Shown here: in pieces, positions 1-12,680 of the stretch
Numbering within the stretch: position 1 is the stretch's first letter
How the letters are laid out: every line of letters starts with the position of its first letter
Source: Daphnia carinata
Taxonomy: Eukaryota; Arthropoda; Branchiopoda; Diplostraca; Daphniidae
DNA length: 64,000 nt
Direction of reading: 5' to 3'
Assembly (NCBI RefSeq): GCF_022539665.2
Contig: NC_081340.1
Span: 1,798,001 to 1,862,000 of the forward strand
Position numbers and translations under genes: made by a program
The notes under the pieces: model-generated
Databases searched by the model: none
Seen by the model: the letters and a program-made list of their open reading frames with translations, nothing else
What the model was told of the DNA's origin: nothing

Positions 1-2
1 AA

Positions 3-2210
3 TTATCGAAGAATGAACAAAAATTCAGAGATCTGTTCAGTGATTGGAAGAAAATTGATCACTGTCGAGTAGAGCTGTATGCTGTGCCCTTGGAGCATGA
101 TTATTGCAAACAAAATTTATCGTTTAACTCACTGAAAGGCATTGACCGTTCCACGGTTAATCTCATTTTATCCATCCTTGGAGATTTTGTCGAGGTTCAC
201 CTTGCGATCGTCACGAAATACATAGGATATAAAGAAGACGATTGGATAACATCCGGAAGAGAGCATCTGATCAGAAAAAACCAAGGAAAGAGTCCTAAAT
301 ATTTCCGCGAAAACGAATGGGTTGAACACTGGGCTGGAAACTGGGTGGATCTTCAGAATCGTCGCCTCGTATTGCCACCGCTTTCGATTGTCGTTCCCGA
401 TGAGCTATTAGGATTTGATGAAGCAGTTTTCCATTCCGATCCACCTCACCACGGCGGAAAATTTGACGGACACACGTTTGATCGAGCTGCCGTCATTATG
501 TGGCCCAGGAATCAAACCTTCTCTACCGCCATCAGTTTTGGATTAGATCAAGCTTTGGATGTTGTTGAGAACGCTTCAAAGGAAAGTGTTTCTTCCCTTA
601 TCCTCACCGAAACGAAAAAAACTCAAATGCTGTACTTGTTAGCCCTATGCAAAAAGGAACCGAACAAGTCATGGTTTGCGTCTTCGTCGGAGTGTAGCGA
701 TCTGCGTTGCGATAGAGCTATCACAGTCCCTTTGCAAGTTGCATTCAAGAGGGCCCTTCGCTTGATTCATCTTTGTTTGATTTGGAACTTACCGGAATGT
801 GGTCTGGAGCTGCTCTGTCTTCTCTTTACTGGCTTTGACACAACAAATTATCGTTGTCACCAATGTTCCATGTCGAACGAATCAACCGCCTTTGTAGGCG
901 GTATTTGTTCTAAGGAAGTGGCAGACAAACTAGCAGAATTGGTTGTAATGCTTGACACGTGGAGTTCTAGCATTGTCAATGATTGCTTGAAGCCGTTGAT
1001 CAACGAAAAAACGTCATTCGATCTAAGCCAGACTGGACATCTTGCAGATTTCGCGGCTTGTCTCTTCCACCGCCAGTGCTTCGAAGCGGCAATCTATATC
1101 AGTGATCAGGTTTACAGAATGCTGACCAACTTTTATTTGATTGAACTTACTGAATCGCAATCTACAGATAGCGTTGTAGGTACTTGCATCAATATGCTGG
1201 TTTTGATTGATGGTCTACCGTCAGAGTACAGCCGACTTACTCAACTTTTATTTCAGCTGAAATCTTTGAGCATTCGCCATCCATCAATTGTGATCGGTTG
1301 GCTTCAGCAAACCGATGTGACTTTGCTTAAGTCTCTACCTCCATACTGGGATTTCTACGTAGATCTTGTAACTAAACTGGAAAGTCAGCTAATGGAATTT
1401 GATGATCCCGCCAACAAGTACACATGTTCGTTTGAAGCTCTGGAAAAGGCTGCAGCTCAATTGATGGTATCGTTCCTGAAACTGCAAGACACTCAGAAAC
1501 TTAAGATACTAATAGACAGGATTGTAAATTCCAAAAATCAAGCGGCAAGAATTTTATTGGCAGCGATACTTTCGTCTAGCAACATCTGGGCCGTTCCAAT
1601 ATCAGCATCAATGGAAGCCACGTTAATCACCTTGAGCGCCGCACGGGTTCAACAGCTTGTTCGCTTCAAATTCCCCATGTTAAAGTGGGAACAACCTGAT
1701 GCAATCCTTAAGGAACATCCTGCAGTGGAGCTCTTCCTCCATTCAACCAAAGAGTCAATGACGTACAGCACATTTACAAGCGAAGAAGAAGCTCAGGCAT
1801 TTACGTCCAAGTATTTCGGAGGCCAGAAGACCGTAACAGGTTACAGTGCAAAGGTGTCGGACATTCTACGTGGGTCAGATGGCGTGATTTCTGTGACAAT
1901 TTTGAAGACCCCGGAAATCTACGAATCGTCTTTAAAGCAATTGGCATCTTTGGAAGCTGCACTGTCGGGTCCAAGTTTGATGACTTGTTCACCAAGTAGA
2001 AAAGAAATAGGGAATGCAGTAGAAGTAGGACTGGAAGCTTCACCTTCTGTTACGGAGTCGATTAACGAGTCGTCTTCGGCTAAACGATCAATAGCTCGGG
2101 TTAGTAAGAAGAGTCCGGGGGCATTGGCGCCTCCTGGAAAACGATCGAAGCGAATTTCAATAAAAAATCAAGTACAACAAACAGAACAAGAAAAATCCTT
2201 GACGTTATAA
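3..2210 (+). CDS. 3' part of a large unrecognised protein, possibly C-terminal to a 2OG-Fe(II) oxygenase-like domain (5' end outside window)
   Basis: One frame is open from the first bases of the window to a TAA at 2208-2210, about 735 residues without an intron, so the gene starts upstream of the window and an internal GTG or ATG is not its start. Near residues 140-165 the segment HHGGKFDGHTFDRAAVIMWP looks like the end of the double-stranded beta-helix of some 2OG-Fe(II) oxygenases, where a hydrophobic strand ends in WPR. This resemblance is weak and the iron-binding HxD would lie at or before the window edge. The rest is helical, leucine-rich sequence without a motif I know. The C-terminus is basic (GKRSKRISIK), a plausible nuclear localisation signal. 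I do not recognise the family. That the frame is coding is very likely from its length alone; the function is open. Confidence 0.8.
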   Translation, partial: LSKNEQKFRDLFSDWKKIDHCRVELYAVPLEHDYCKQNLSFNSLKGIDRSTVNLILSILGDFVEVHLAIVTKYIGYKEDDWITSGREHLIRKNQGKSPKYFRENEWVEHWAGNWVDLQNRRLVLPPLSIVVPDELLGFDEAVFHSDPPHHGGKFDGHTFDRAAVIMWPRNQTFSTAISFGLDQALDVVENASKESVSSLILTETKKTQMLYLLALCKKEPNKSWFASSSECSDLRCDRAITVPLQVAFKRALRLIHLCLIWNLPECGLELLCLLFTGFDTTNYRCHQCSMSNESTAFVGGICSKEVADKLAELVVMLDTWSSSIVNDCLKPLINEKTSFDLSQTGHLADFAACLFHRQCFEAAIYISDQVYRMLTNFYLIELTESQSTDSVVGTCINMLVLIDGLPSEYSRLTQLLFQLKSLSIRHPSIVIGWLQQTDVTLLKSLPPYWDFYVDLVTKLESQLMEFDDPANKYTCSFEALEKAAAQLMVSFLKLQDTQKLKILIDRIVNSKNQAARILLAAILSSSNIWAVPISASMEATLITLSAARVQQLVRFKFPMLKWEQPDAILKEHPAVELFLHSTKESMTYSTFTSEEEAQAFTSKYFGGQKTVTGYSAKVSDILRGSDGVISVTILKTPEIYESSLKQLASLEAALSGPSLMTCSPSRKEIGNAVEVGLEASPSVTESINESSSAKRSIARVSKKSPGALAPPGKRSKRISIKNQVQQTEQEKSLTL

Positions 2211-3020
2211 TGCTTTGATTAACCGATGGTTTGCTCCTGGTATGACAGCCATTTCGTTCTAATGTTCCTTTGAAATAACGTGGTTGCGTTCTTTGCTATT
2301 GTTATTGTTTGGGTTTGATTGTTTTTGATGTCCAACCAAGAAATTTCAGGTTTTAAACAGCATTTGAAATAATTTGATCTGTTATTGTCGTTAACTTATT
2401 TTGGGATTTGTCATCTCAGCAATTTTTGTTTTCTTCGATAACCCGGCCCGCAAGTTTTCTGACATTTCAATACACCTTTCGATATTGAATGTCATATTGA
2501 AATCTCAGCCTTGTTAAATTTTTTTTCCGGATATTATTTGTTAAGCTTTATTTTTAAATTTTAACTGTTATTTTTTTTGCAGAAACTATACAATCTACGT
2601 TGGTATTTTTAAGTGACATATTTGTGCCGTATCTATTTTGGTTCATTAATGAAACTGCTACAAGCTTACTAGGTATCAACATTTATTTATTAGAAATACT
2701 ATTTAAACGAAATAGTAAATAAAAGCACAATTACATACAACTATAAGGCAAAATTACATTCAGCTGATACTTTTAATCTAGTGCATATTCGAAATTAGGT
2801 GTGTAAACTTATAGACGTGTTTTCATCATGGATCTAACCAAAACGTGTTCGTTTACAAAACATTTGGTAAAGTTGCACAGTGTGCACATTTATTTATCTA
2901 TGATTGAATTTTGAATGATTGTAACATGAGACTCAAACCTCGTGTTCATACAAGATAAGTACCTGTGTCAGTAAATTTGTGAGGTCTTTTTGATTTTTTT
3001 AACCGAGGTGTCTTACACAG
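2211..3020. other. Intergenic / 3' flank of the first gene
   Basis: AT-rich sequence with T- and A-runs. It probably contains the 3' UTR of the preceding gene. No further gene, repeat or RNA is visible. Confidence 0.5.
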
Positions 3021-3092
3021 TCCTCGATAGTATAGTGGTCAGTATCCCCGCCTGTCACGCGGGAGACCGGGGTTCAATTCCCCGTCGGGGAG
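3021..3092 (+). tRNA. tRNA-Asp (anticodon GTC)
   Basis: A 72-base cloverleaf. The seven-pair acceptor stem (TCCTCGA with TCGGGGA) is followed by discriminator G, the anticodon GTC lies at 3054-3056 in the loop of a GCCCCG-type stem region, and the T-arm has GGTTCAATTCC. No intron and no encoded CCA. A TTTTTT tract soon after the gene (about 3099) fits a Pol III terminator. It is identical to the copies at 3533, 3837 and 39019. Confidence 0.97.
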
Positions 3093-3532
3093 GTAACATT
3101 TTTTAAAAATTTTGATAAAACAATTTTATTTTTTTCTAACACTTTTTCTTGATCATGGAGAAAATACTCTTTCAACAAGCAACAAATAAAAACAAGCATT
3201 TTTTTAAAAAGCAAAAATAAATGGAACCATTCAAGGAATAGCATCAGTTGATAAACTTCTTGATTGATTATTTGATTAAACATTTACAGCATACTTTTTT
3301 CTGTAATAAAAGAAAAATAAAATAAAATAACTACAATCCTAAAATGTACTGTTTAACTTTAGCCAGTCTTTTGGGGTTGCTTTAAAATTTTCATATTGTA
3401 GTTAAGTTTGGTATGTAACAGGAAAAATGTTGAGGTAGATGAAAGACATGTCTTGTTTGTACACATATTTTTTTTGTGCAAAAATTAAGTCAAAGAAATT
3501 TGTATTCAAATTTGTACTTAGTTCTAACACAG

Positions 3533-3604
3533 TCCTCGATAGTATAGTGGTCAGTATCCCCGCCTGTCACGCGGGAGACCGGGGTTCAATTCCCCGTCGG
3601 GGAG
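3533..3604 (+). tRNA. tRNA-Asp (anticodon GTC), second copy
   Basis: Identical over all 72 bases to the copy at 3021, in the same orientation about 440 bp downstream. The bases just upstream (ACACAG) are also shared, pointing to duplication of a slightly larger unit. TTTT follows the gene by about 8 bases. Confidence 0.97.
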
Positions 3605-3836
3605 GTGAAACTATTTTCGTATGCCTTAGTAAGCAAAAAAATCAGTGAAAATCGAAATTTACCTTTCCTTAAGAGAACAAATTAATAAATTAATTAAAAC
3701 TACATTCTACTGAATCGCTATTGGTTAATAGCTATTCGATGTTTTTGAAGCCTTTAAACTTTTAAATACATAGAAGCGAAATGATATTTTGGTAAAAATC
3801 CATAAATAGGAAAAAGAAATTATAAAAATGTCATAC

Positions 3837-3908
3837 CTCCCCGACGGGGAATTGAACCCCGGTCTCCCGCGTGACAGGCGGGGATACTGACCACTATACT
3901 ATCGAGGA
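3837..3908 (-). tRNA. tRNA-Asp (anticodon GTC), third copy, inverted
   Basis: Exact reverse complement of the two preceding tRNA-Asp genes, about 230 bp after the second one. On its own strand it is followed by TTTTT, a Pol III terminator. Confidence 0.97.
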
Positions 3909-4432
3909 CTTACATATAATTGTTGCTAACAAAAACAAAAAACGTGAGATTTGTTAAATAGAGATGACAAGGAAGCACCCGAAATTTATGAGTACTACAC
4001 TCAAATATGCCACGAACCTCCTTTTTTTATCATACTGCTTTAGTAGCATTTTCTGCATTAGCTTTTATCAATATGGTTCTCCATTTTCTGTTAATTAATT
4101 TTTTTTTGGCTCTTATGTGGTGTATTTTGTAATCTCCAGTTTTTAAAATGTTGCCATACAGAATTCTTCACATGAAGAAAAAAAAAATATTTTAAATCAC
4201 TTGTTAAAGCTTTTTTTTATGTATGGGAATTTCGTGTTAAATTATAGCTCGATGCGTATAAGTAAAACCCGTTTTTTTCAAAAATTAAATCATTTTGACG
4301 AAAAAATCCTAATGATATTTTTTTTTCGTACACAGTTTTAGTAAACACTGGCAAAATTGGTGACTTAAAAGGAACATTACATGAGTTACTTGTGGCCGTG
4401 GGAATATATTTAAAATATTTAAGAAAACATTT

Positions 4433-4516
4433 TGTCAGAAGTGGGATTCGAACCCACGCCCAGAGAACTGGACTGCGACCTGAACGCAGCGCCTTAGACC
4501 GCTCGGCCATCCTGAC
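4433..4516 (-). tRNA. tRNA-Leu (anticodon CAG)
   Basis: An 84-base class II tRNA: acceptor GTCAGGA/TTCTGAC with discriminator A, A-box TGGCCGAGCGG, anticodon CAG (plus-strand CTG at 4480-4482), a long variable arm (GTTCTCTGGGC region) and T-arm GGGTTCGAATCCC. No intron. TTTT follows on its own strand. Confidence 0.97.
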
Positions 4517-7500
4517 TTTACTCATGATGGTTTGCTATCAAAGTAAATGTAGCGCTGAAGATAAGTAACCTAGTTTCTGGCAAAGTAGGTAGTTAAACTG
4601 GATGTTGGATTTATTAACTCACGTTAGTACCATTAGAGTGCCATGTTAAAACTGTGCCCTTCGACCAAAACGTTGCCATTTTAAAAATAACCCTTTCTGA
4701 TTTATTACAAACACGAATACAGGTAGCCAATAATTTTGTTTCAACTTGCACTAAATTCAGAGAAAATATTTTCGTCGCACATTGCTTACACACAGTGCAG
4801 ACATGTATGTAACAAGGACAGCTTCAGAGCCGTCACTTAAACTACAATTGGTGACGTCCATATAGCGTAACGGGTACCCTATAGGCAATGACTGTTGCGA
4901 TGACATTGAGGAGGAAGGATGTTATTTACGCCAGAAGCCCACTCGACACCATTCATCGTGTGCACTCCGTATGGAACATATGGAGCCTACGTGACAAGCC
5001 AATATATCAAGATAACAAAAAACAAAACAAAAAAAAAAAACAGCGTACTGAATGATCTTTTTCCTGCTCTCAGCCTACACAAGAGAAAGTCGACTGAGGA
5101 AACGGTTGATTCAACGCATATGCTACCAAACTAGCATAATTTCTCCTCTTCATCAAAGTGTCTTTCACTCAATTAGACCTTTTTTTTCGACTAGCGTGTA
5201 GTAGCTTGTCCCATTTTCAAGAATGACAGTTAATCACCAAGAAGGACGAATTAGATGGCAAAAAGCATATAGGACGCCGTAATCAATTTATCGCTATTGT
5301 TAACGTGATTGTCTGTTGGCACAAGTCCGAATTCCACACTTGATAGCCTACACACTACACGCTTACGGAATACCGTAGAACTATTTTTTATTGTGGGTCG
5401 TAAATGGCTCCAGCGTTATCTACATCGTAACAACCCCCATAGGGTTCAACATTTTCTGAAAGGATGAATGGAATAAAATAAAGAAAAAAAAAAGAATGGG
5501 ATGGCAAATTAAATACGGGTCAAGGTTTCGTGGAAGAGCGACGAAGGTGACACGTCAACCAAGACCTCGATTGCCTTATACAATTCTATTTGCACATTCC
5601 GGTCGTGATTTGTCCTCACGACAGCACCAGCATCGGTAATTAACCATGTCTGAACCAATCGCATTTGCTTAAATTTAATTTCTTTTTAATTTTTTTAAAA
5701 TTCACTATTGAAACAACAAAAACGTAGAAATGATGTTGTTATGTGCCAACATTTAAATTCCACATTTATCCGATGCGAAAATCGTTGTTGTGGTTGCTAT
5801 TTTAAAACATGGGCTAAGTGTTTACTATATCTTATCAGTTACGGCTTATCGAGAAGCGCACGGGGAGTATTAATCGATGACGTTAGCCTAGGGCACTGGG
5901 ATTTACGTACGGCGTTTTCATTATTTCATAACCGAAGACGTTTCCAGACTTTTGATACGCGCAAACTGGATTTGAGCGGTTACGGCGGTGAGCAGATGCC
6001 AACGGCTTGGATACTCGTAGCATAACGTGTTGTTGAATAGGCAAGCCGACTTACATCGATGTATTAAAAACAAAAATTAAACATGAAATAAAAAAAAAAA
6101 AAAACGGTACACCTGAGGGGGCCAACTCGTTTCCTGAATAAAAAAGAAGCCAAACACATGGAACAATTTTTTCGTGTTTGGAGAGCACAGAAAATTGGAC
6201 ATTAAATTTATTTTTTTTTAGCTGGGTCGCTAACCTGGTGTTGATGATCTTTGAACGATTAAAAAAAAAATAAGTCGCTTGGAATTTTGTTTACTATTCC
6301 AACCACCGTGGTAGATAATTTAAAGAGCTCATTGGTCACATCCATATGTTGACACAGATGCGTTGCTATAGAATGTTACGGTCTTTCTCTCTTACAAAGG
6401 CTGGTCATGTCAATCAAAATAGTTGAGCTCGATCGGCACGTCTTATCGTGTCGGTTTTTTCTGTTTGGTTTGTTACTTAACAAAGAAGAAAAAGGGAGCA
6501 AAAAGCACTTTCAAAAATATGTCTTTCTTCCTAAACAGGCCGTTGGGTGTGATTGGACGTTGTCCTAATTTTTTGATGGAGAAAGTACATTGGGAGAAGA
6601 TGCTCTGCAATGATAAGATTCAATCTCAAAGTTTGACAGCCAGCACGTTTGCTGATTTTTAAAAAAAGAAAATCCCTTAGAGACAGACTGAAAAGGATAT
6701 TGATGCACCTATACACGGACATGATCTGAAGTATGGAAAACAAAAACAAAACAAAAAAACAGTCTCAAGCTTACGAAAGCAAACTGTTTACTGATGGTTG
6801 CCATTTGAAAGTTTAGACGTGGGATTTTACTCCAAGATTCTTCGGGGATCAGTCAGCGGCTTAGAACCTGTCAGAAGATGAGTCTTAATGATAAATGGAT
6901 TAAGCAAAAATGAAAACAAGTTTCGAGTTTGCTTTCCATCGGTGCTTATCTACTGGAAATTACCCCACAAAGAAGTTATTGTTCAATCGTTTAAAGTATT
7001 TAAGCTTATACGGTTCACGTTATTCATATGTACCTATACTCGCAGTTGGTTGAAATTATACAGCTTTTATATGCCTCCCGGAAACAGGAAGCCGTTGTTT
7101 GAAAACTCCTAGTTTTTTGTTTAATTTTTATTTATATCGAACTTTTCAACCTTGATCTCGCTCTCAATTGCAGTAATAAAATATGCGTTGTTTTCAATGA
7201 CGCGTTCTACATATCGACTTACTGACGGTCTCTCTCGCTAGCGCTGATTGCCATTATTTTAGGCTTGATTACATACTAGTATTTAACAGTTGTCCCGTTG
7301 AAATCTTGTAAATTTAGCCTACAGCGCGATAAACAATACGTGCATTTTTCTACATGTTCTTGTAGAGCCCAACAGGCAAAGGCCAGTATGGCCGTCCTGT
7401 TTGAATATGTGTCTGATAAGGGCCAGTGTCGATTCGAGATTAGGCTTCAAATATCAGGAGGTGGAACATGTACTGACAGTCTAATAACGATCGTATTATA

Positions 7501-9896
7501 ATTCCCCTTTCCATGCCACACGAGGCATTTTTAACATTATTTTTTTTTTTCAGTTATCATTTATTTATGAAAACCCACATTCTATTTGATCGTAGGTGAG
7601 CAAATGCTTATAGGAGGGTTCTGAAATTACAGCGATAAATGGAAATCGATCTGACTTTTGGTTACAGTTATACCGAGCGTTGGAAAAAAAAAAGAAATTC
7701 GTCATTTGATCTTAACGCGTTTGTCGTATCGTTTCCGATGGCTAAACAAACACATTACAGGTGCAGATAAACGTAATCAATTCCGTCCCTGGCTCTCTGT
7801 CCGCGTTTCAGCGTTTTTCTTTTTCGAGGCGACAGCTCCCGAAGCGAATGGCAACCAACCTTTTTTTTTTTTTCTCTCTCACGTGATCAGCATCGTTGCC
7901 CGACACATACGTTGCCACCGTCGCAACGATGAACCGCCGAATGGTCGGCGTGAAAACAACGGGCGTAGTCCATAAATGGAGTTGTTGTTGTTTGTTCACC
8001 TTTATTCTCGTGCGTTGTTTGTTTTGGCCCTTTTTATTTTTCAGGGGCTTTTCTGTTAAAAAACATGAAAAAAAAATTCATAAATAAGCTGAACGAAATG
8101 ATTTTAATAGACACGATATTATATCGTTAAATGGCTCGTTTTCATCGCTCGTTTTAACCGACCCATTCGAAGCCCATTAAGTTCATTTTTTAAGTTTTGT
8201 TTCAAGAGCCCGACGTTCGTTTGCTTCTCGTCTATAATGTAAAAACAGGCCACTACGAAAAGATGAAAGCCATCGACATTTTCAAGCAGCTCAATTTGTC
8301 TTCATCATGTTTCCCAAACGAGTGGGGCTTATGTGTAGGGGTTCATTTCTTTCTTCCACTCAGATTCACATGGCCCTACACACGACTCGAATTCAACTTA
8401 TCTGGACATTGGTCGGCACATCCTGTTTTTTTCGGCAATTTTCCTTATCTCTCGACGCCGATGTAGAACCAACCCAAATGAGAGTCATAACTTCTTATAT
8501 TCTTTAATGTTGCGGTAGAACTCTCAAAAATATATTTGAAAAAAAACATGACACGTTACATAGCGAGCCTGAGGCCTGTTTCATTGTCTATATTGTTTGG
8601 CAGAGAGCTGGAAAACGTTAGAGGAACTCTACCTTTGGGCTATGCACGTCCTTAGAAAAAAAGTGCACGACGACGATGTCCGCCCAAAAAAAAAAAAAAA
8701 ACGTAGACTACGCCATCCAAAGTAGTTTTGCTTCGGGGTAAAGGGTATTTTTGTGGTCCCTTTTGTTACGATATACAAAGGAGTGTTACGATGATGGGGC
8801 GGGGTCACCGACCATTTAAATTTTTGTTTCTTTTCCATAAAAAAAAAAAAAATTATAAATAGATGATTTGCAAAAATAGATTAAGCAAAATAAGTATTTG
8901 CATTAATAAATTTTTTTTTTTTGACGAAGGTTTTTCTTTAATTCAAAATTTAAAAACAGCCAAGCGGAAGTTGAACGGAACTGCGAAACGGACAAAGTGT
9001 GCGGCAACAGCCGGTAACATTCAGTTCACAAAATTCTTTCTCAGAAAACTAACAAAAAAAAAGAGAGAGAAAGAGAAAAATTGAGAAAACGAACTCTTGA
9101 AATTCCCGCCCCTCTCTTCCCCATCAAAATATCCCAGTACACGAAAACCAGCGTGAGCAAGCAGTTTAGCCGTGCGTCTTCTTGATTCCAAAACATCCCG
9201 CAAAAAAAAATAACACATACACACATCTCGTGACTGCTTGACGTCATCAAATCGTCTTTTTCCTTTGTGGCAGCCAACATTATTACGTAACTAAAAAACA
9301 GCCGATGGCGACATAAATTGGCAATCCGTAAAAACGTTCAAGTGACCAGTGTCATCTAGCAACGATTGGAACGTGCGGGGACTAGAAAAAAAGCAAAGAA
9401 GAAATCGTATGTTCACAACAACACCTCGATTGCCTGGGCAGCCGTTGCGTCATCAATGGAGTCCCCCCCACCCCTCCGTCCGCAAGGCGTGCGGGAGTGC
9501 TTTCTACCCGTTGAGTGTGTAAGAGGGGAGGGCCGACGAGGCCGGGAATAAAGAGAGCCCGACCACTCGCTCTTTTCGTAGATTTCAGCAGGTGCATTCT
9601 CAGCTATCAGGGCCAGTGTGTGTTGAAACGTCCAGGAGAGCGGTTAGACTCCTAGCACATCCAGTAAAAGAGCCAATAGAATTGTCTTTCTTTTTAATTC
9701 GCTTTGCATCGATTTTGTACTGACACCCAAAGTACAAAACAATTGAACGGAGGGGGTTCCAGCGGGGGTATACATCGTTTGTTTGCAATCGAATTCGCGT
9801 GTGCGGGAAGGTCTTGTGTGCATCAGAGCTTCGACGCTTTGCTGCCCGCATCCATTCCGCGCGAAGAGAAAATCCTATACGAAAATTGCTTGTTTC
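4517..9896. other. Long intergenic region upstream of the aquaporin gene
   Basis: About 5.4 kb with only short open frames (the longest about 105 codons at 5708-6025), none with recognisable sequence or splice context. Many A/T homopolymers (for example 8687-8701). The last few hundred bases before 9897 are probably promoter and 5' UTR of the aquaporin gene. No RNA gene or clear repeat found. Confidence 0.5.
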
Positions 9897-12680
9897 ATGG
9901 CAATCTGGCAGAGAATGCGCAACGTATTCGGTTGCGATGAGCTCAGCAAGAACCGCGACATCTGGCGAATGCTCATGGCCGAATTCGTCGGCCCACTCTT
10001 CCTCGTCCTCATCGGCTGCGCTTCTTGCGTCGAGGGATGGAACGAGCAATATTCACCACACATCGTTCAGGTCGCCCTATCCTTCGGCGTCACCATAGCC
10101 ACAATGGCACAGGTAATTTCACCCAGCATTTTTTCTATGAATTTTGAATGACGTAATGCCGAACATTCGTCTGCGTTTTGATTGCAAAAGTCGGGCCGTG
10201 TGTCGTCCCCTGCGAAACGGTAGTGATCGTATGTGAAAAAAGATGGGGGGGAGGTTATCGGTGGCGGGGACAAGCGACTTCCTGTTAGCAGTAAAAACGA
10301 TGGGAGGCATTTGTTTTGTTTTTATTCACGTATCGAATTTGAATTGTAAATGTGTAGATGAGCGTTTGTTTGAAGAATTGGCGCCTGCAACTATCCTGTT
10401 GGGGGTGAACTAACGTGAATGTAAAAAAAAAAAAAGAATTGGATGACGACATTTAACCTTGATTTTGTTTTGGCTTTGAAATGATTGGATGAGGTACTTT
10501 GATGAGCACCTTGGTCACTAAATAGATAACAGCTCCTAGCTAAATCCTTATTTTTTTAAAGCAAAAAGAATTGAGGGACCTAAAAGAGGAAAAGAACAAA
10601 AACAAAACAAAAAATCAAGAGAATGGTGCGTAAATAAAAGATGCTTACCTTGAAACAAGAGAAAGGCTGCAAACTTGAACCATCAAGGCACCCGAAAACA
10701 ATCAACTGTTTGTATTTGGAAGGCGTTAGTTTTTTTTTTTTTTAAGATTTTTAGTCCACTGAATTTTTTTGTTTTGTTTGTTGTTTATTAACCTCGAGCT
10801 AGTATATCGCCACGATGAATTAGCATTAAAATTTAGCCGGCAAAAATAGGACTCGCAAGAGCCTATAGGGTTTCTAATTTTTTATCAAATAACATTACCG
10901 AGTAATCAAACGCGGAAATCCCGTTTTTTTTTCTCCTTTTTTTCAGGACCAAATCATTTTTGCTAGCGGCTTTAATAATTATCTTTGTTTTTTCTATATG
11001 TATTTGTTGCGCATTATCATATATAGCTGCCCGCATAAAACTAGTCTCTCAACCTATCTAAAAAAAATAATAATCGATTTCTCTGTATTCCATTTTCTTT
11101 CATTAACTCCATTTCTATTATTTTTTTTTTAAGGCCTTGGGACATGTTAGCGGTGGCCACTTCAACCCTGCCGTGACGGTGGCCTGCCTCGTGACCGGCA
11201 AAATCACCATCGTCAAGTCCATCTTCTACATAATAGCCCAATGTTTGGGCGCCATATGTGGAGCTGCTCTTCTCCAGGTCAATTAGAAATTCGATTTTCT
11301 ATCATTATTTTTTTTGTAAACACAATGAAAGGCTATCACGCGGGTATGGCCTTCTTCATCACACCACTTTTTAACGTTGTTTTTTTAACGCAATATGCAA
11401 ATTGTATTATCGAAACGAACAGGCATTGACTCCGACCGAGTTCCACAACACGTTGGGCGTGACAGAGATTCACAAGGCCCTGACTCCGACGCAGGGCTTC
11501 GGTGTGGAATTCTTCTCCACGTTCACGCTCGTCCTCGTCGTCTTCGGTGTTTGCGATAGCAATCGTAAAGACGTCAAAGGATCGGCACCGTTGGCTATCG
11601 GCCTCTGCATCGCCACCGCCATTTTGGCTACCGTAAGTGTTGGCTTGGTCTTTCACTTTTTCCTTTTGATCGTTTCTCCAATTTTTTGTTTTCTTTTTAT
11701 TAATCGTGTGCGATGAAATTCAATGAAACGCTTGTAACGGGAAGCCAGTCGTCCGTTAGGAAGGCGTATTTCATTTCATCTAATGTTAGATTTAGACGGG
11801 CCGTTCAGGCTCAGTCGATCGCTTGAGTCAACGTAGGGGATAAGCACGTATCAGATTGGGGACTTGCGGTGGGACGTCAAATTGGGGTCAAGTGCTCGTC
11901 CTTGTTATTCAATTGGTCGGCTGTCACGTTCAATTGTTCATTCTTGAATATCCGGAGCTACATAGAGAGAGAACGAGAGAAAAGAAAAAAAAATTCGTGT
12001 AATCTTGAAAAGTGAAAGTGGAAGGGAAACGATGCGAATCAAATGAACTCTTCAGACTGTACAGTTCCGGTTCAAAGAAAAAAAGAAATTTTTTTTTGCG
12101 GCTCACTATTGTGTGTGACGTGACTCTGCATTTTCTCATTTTCTTTTAAATTTGATTTCATTTGCTTAAAATCATTTCTAATATTTTTTAGGGAAACTAC
12201 ACGGGTGGCAGTTTGAATCCGGCTCGATCCCTCGGCCCTGCAGTCATCAGCAACAAGTGGAATTATCACTGGGTAAGTTATTCTATTGATGTTAATATTC
12301 CGGAGGAGCTGGAAAAAAAAACGATCAATGGTTTGCGGACGCTGTGAGCGGGAGGGGGAAGGCACGGTTGCCCTTGACAACGCTATCTTTTCAAATTCAA
12401 AACATTCTGAATAATTGACGTCAGATTCTGACGCCATAGTTTCTGCTGTAGACCTTCTCTAGCAATGGGTTTTTCAGAGAAAAAAAAACGTCTTATCTCT
12501 TTTTCTCGTTAGGTTTACTGGGCAGGACCAATCATCGGCGGTGTAGTGGCCGCCCTTCTCTACCAGAAGGTCTTTAAAGCGCGTACGGTCGAAGAAGAAA
12601 TCGAACTGGAATCTTACCAGTACCAAGCCGCCAATTCAAAGGAGAGCGAAATTATCGCTGATCGAACCACGACCATCTAA
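9897..12680 (+). CDS. Aquaporin, DRIP/PRIP/AQP4-like group
   Basis: Five coding exons, all phase 0: 9897-10112, 11134-11277, 11423-11632, 12192-12272, 12513-12680, giving 272 residues, the usual aquaporin size. Seen: AEFVGPLFLVLIGC (helix 1), first NPA motif in GHFNPAVTV, second in SLNPARSLGPAV, and the helix-6 segment VYWAGPIIGGVV. The family forms tetrameric membrane pores for water and sometimes small solutes. Aligning the pore-lining aromatic/arginine positions by hand to AQP1 gives Phe (SLSFG-type position), Ile instead of the usual His, Gly instead of Cys/Ala, and Arg. This is not the classical water-selective set, so solute range should not be assumed. The start is the ATG that gives the MAIWQRMRN leader just before helix 1. 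The C-terminal tail is short and acidic. Orthology to a named insect aquaporin is not settled. Confidence 0.93.

Noticed and set aside
5708-6025. 105-codon open frame upstream of the aquaporin gene
   Set aside because: No recognisable domain, signal or splice context, and no ATG-start context that stands out; chance frames of this size occur throughout the AT-rich DNA.
9600-10049. 149-codon minus-strand frame over the aquaporin start
   Set aside because: It is antisense to the first aquaporin coding exon and follows its codon bias; no independent protein features.
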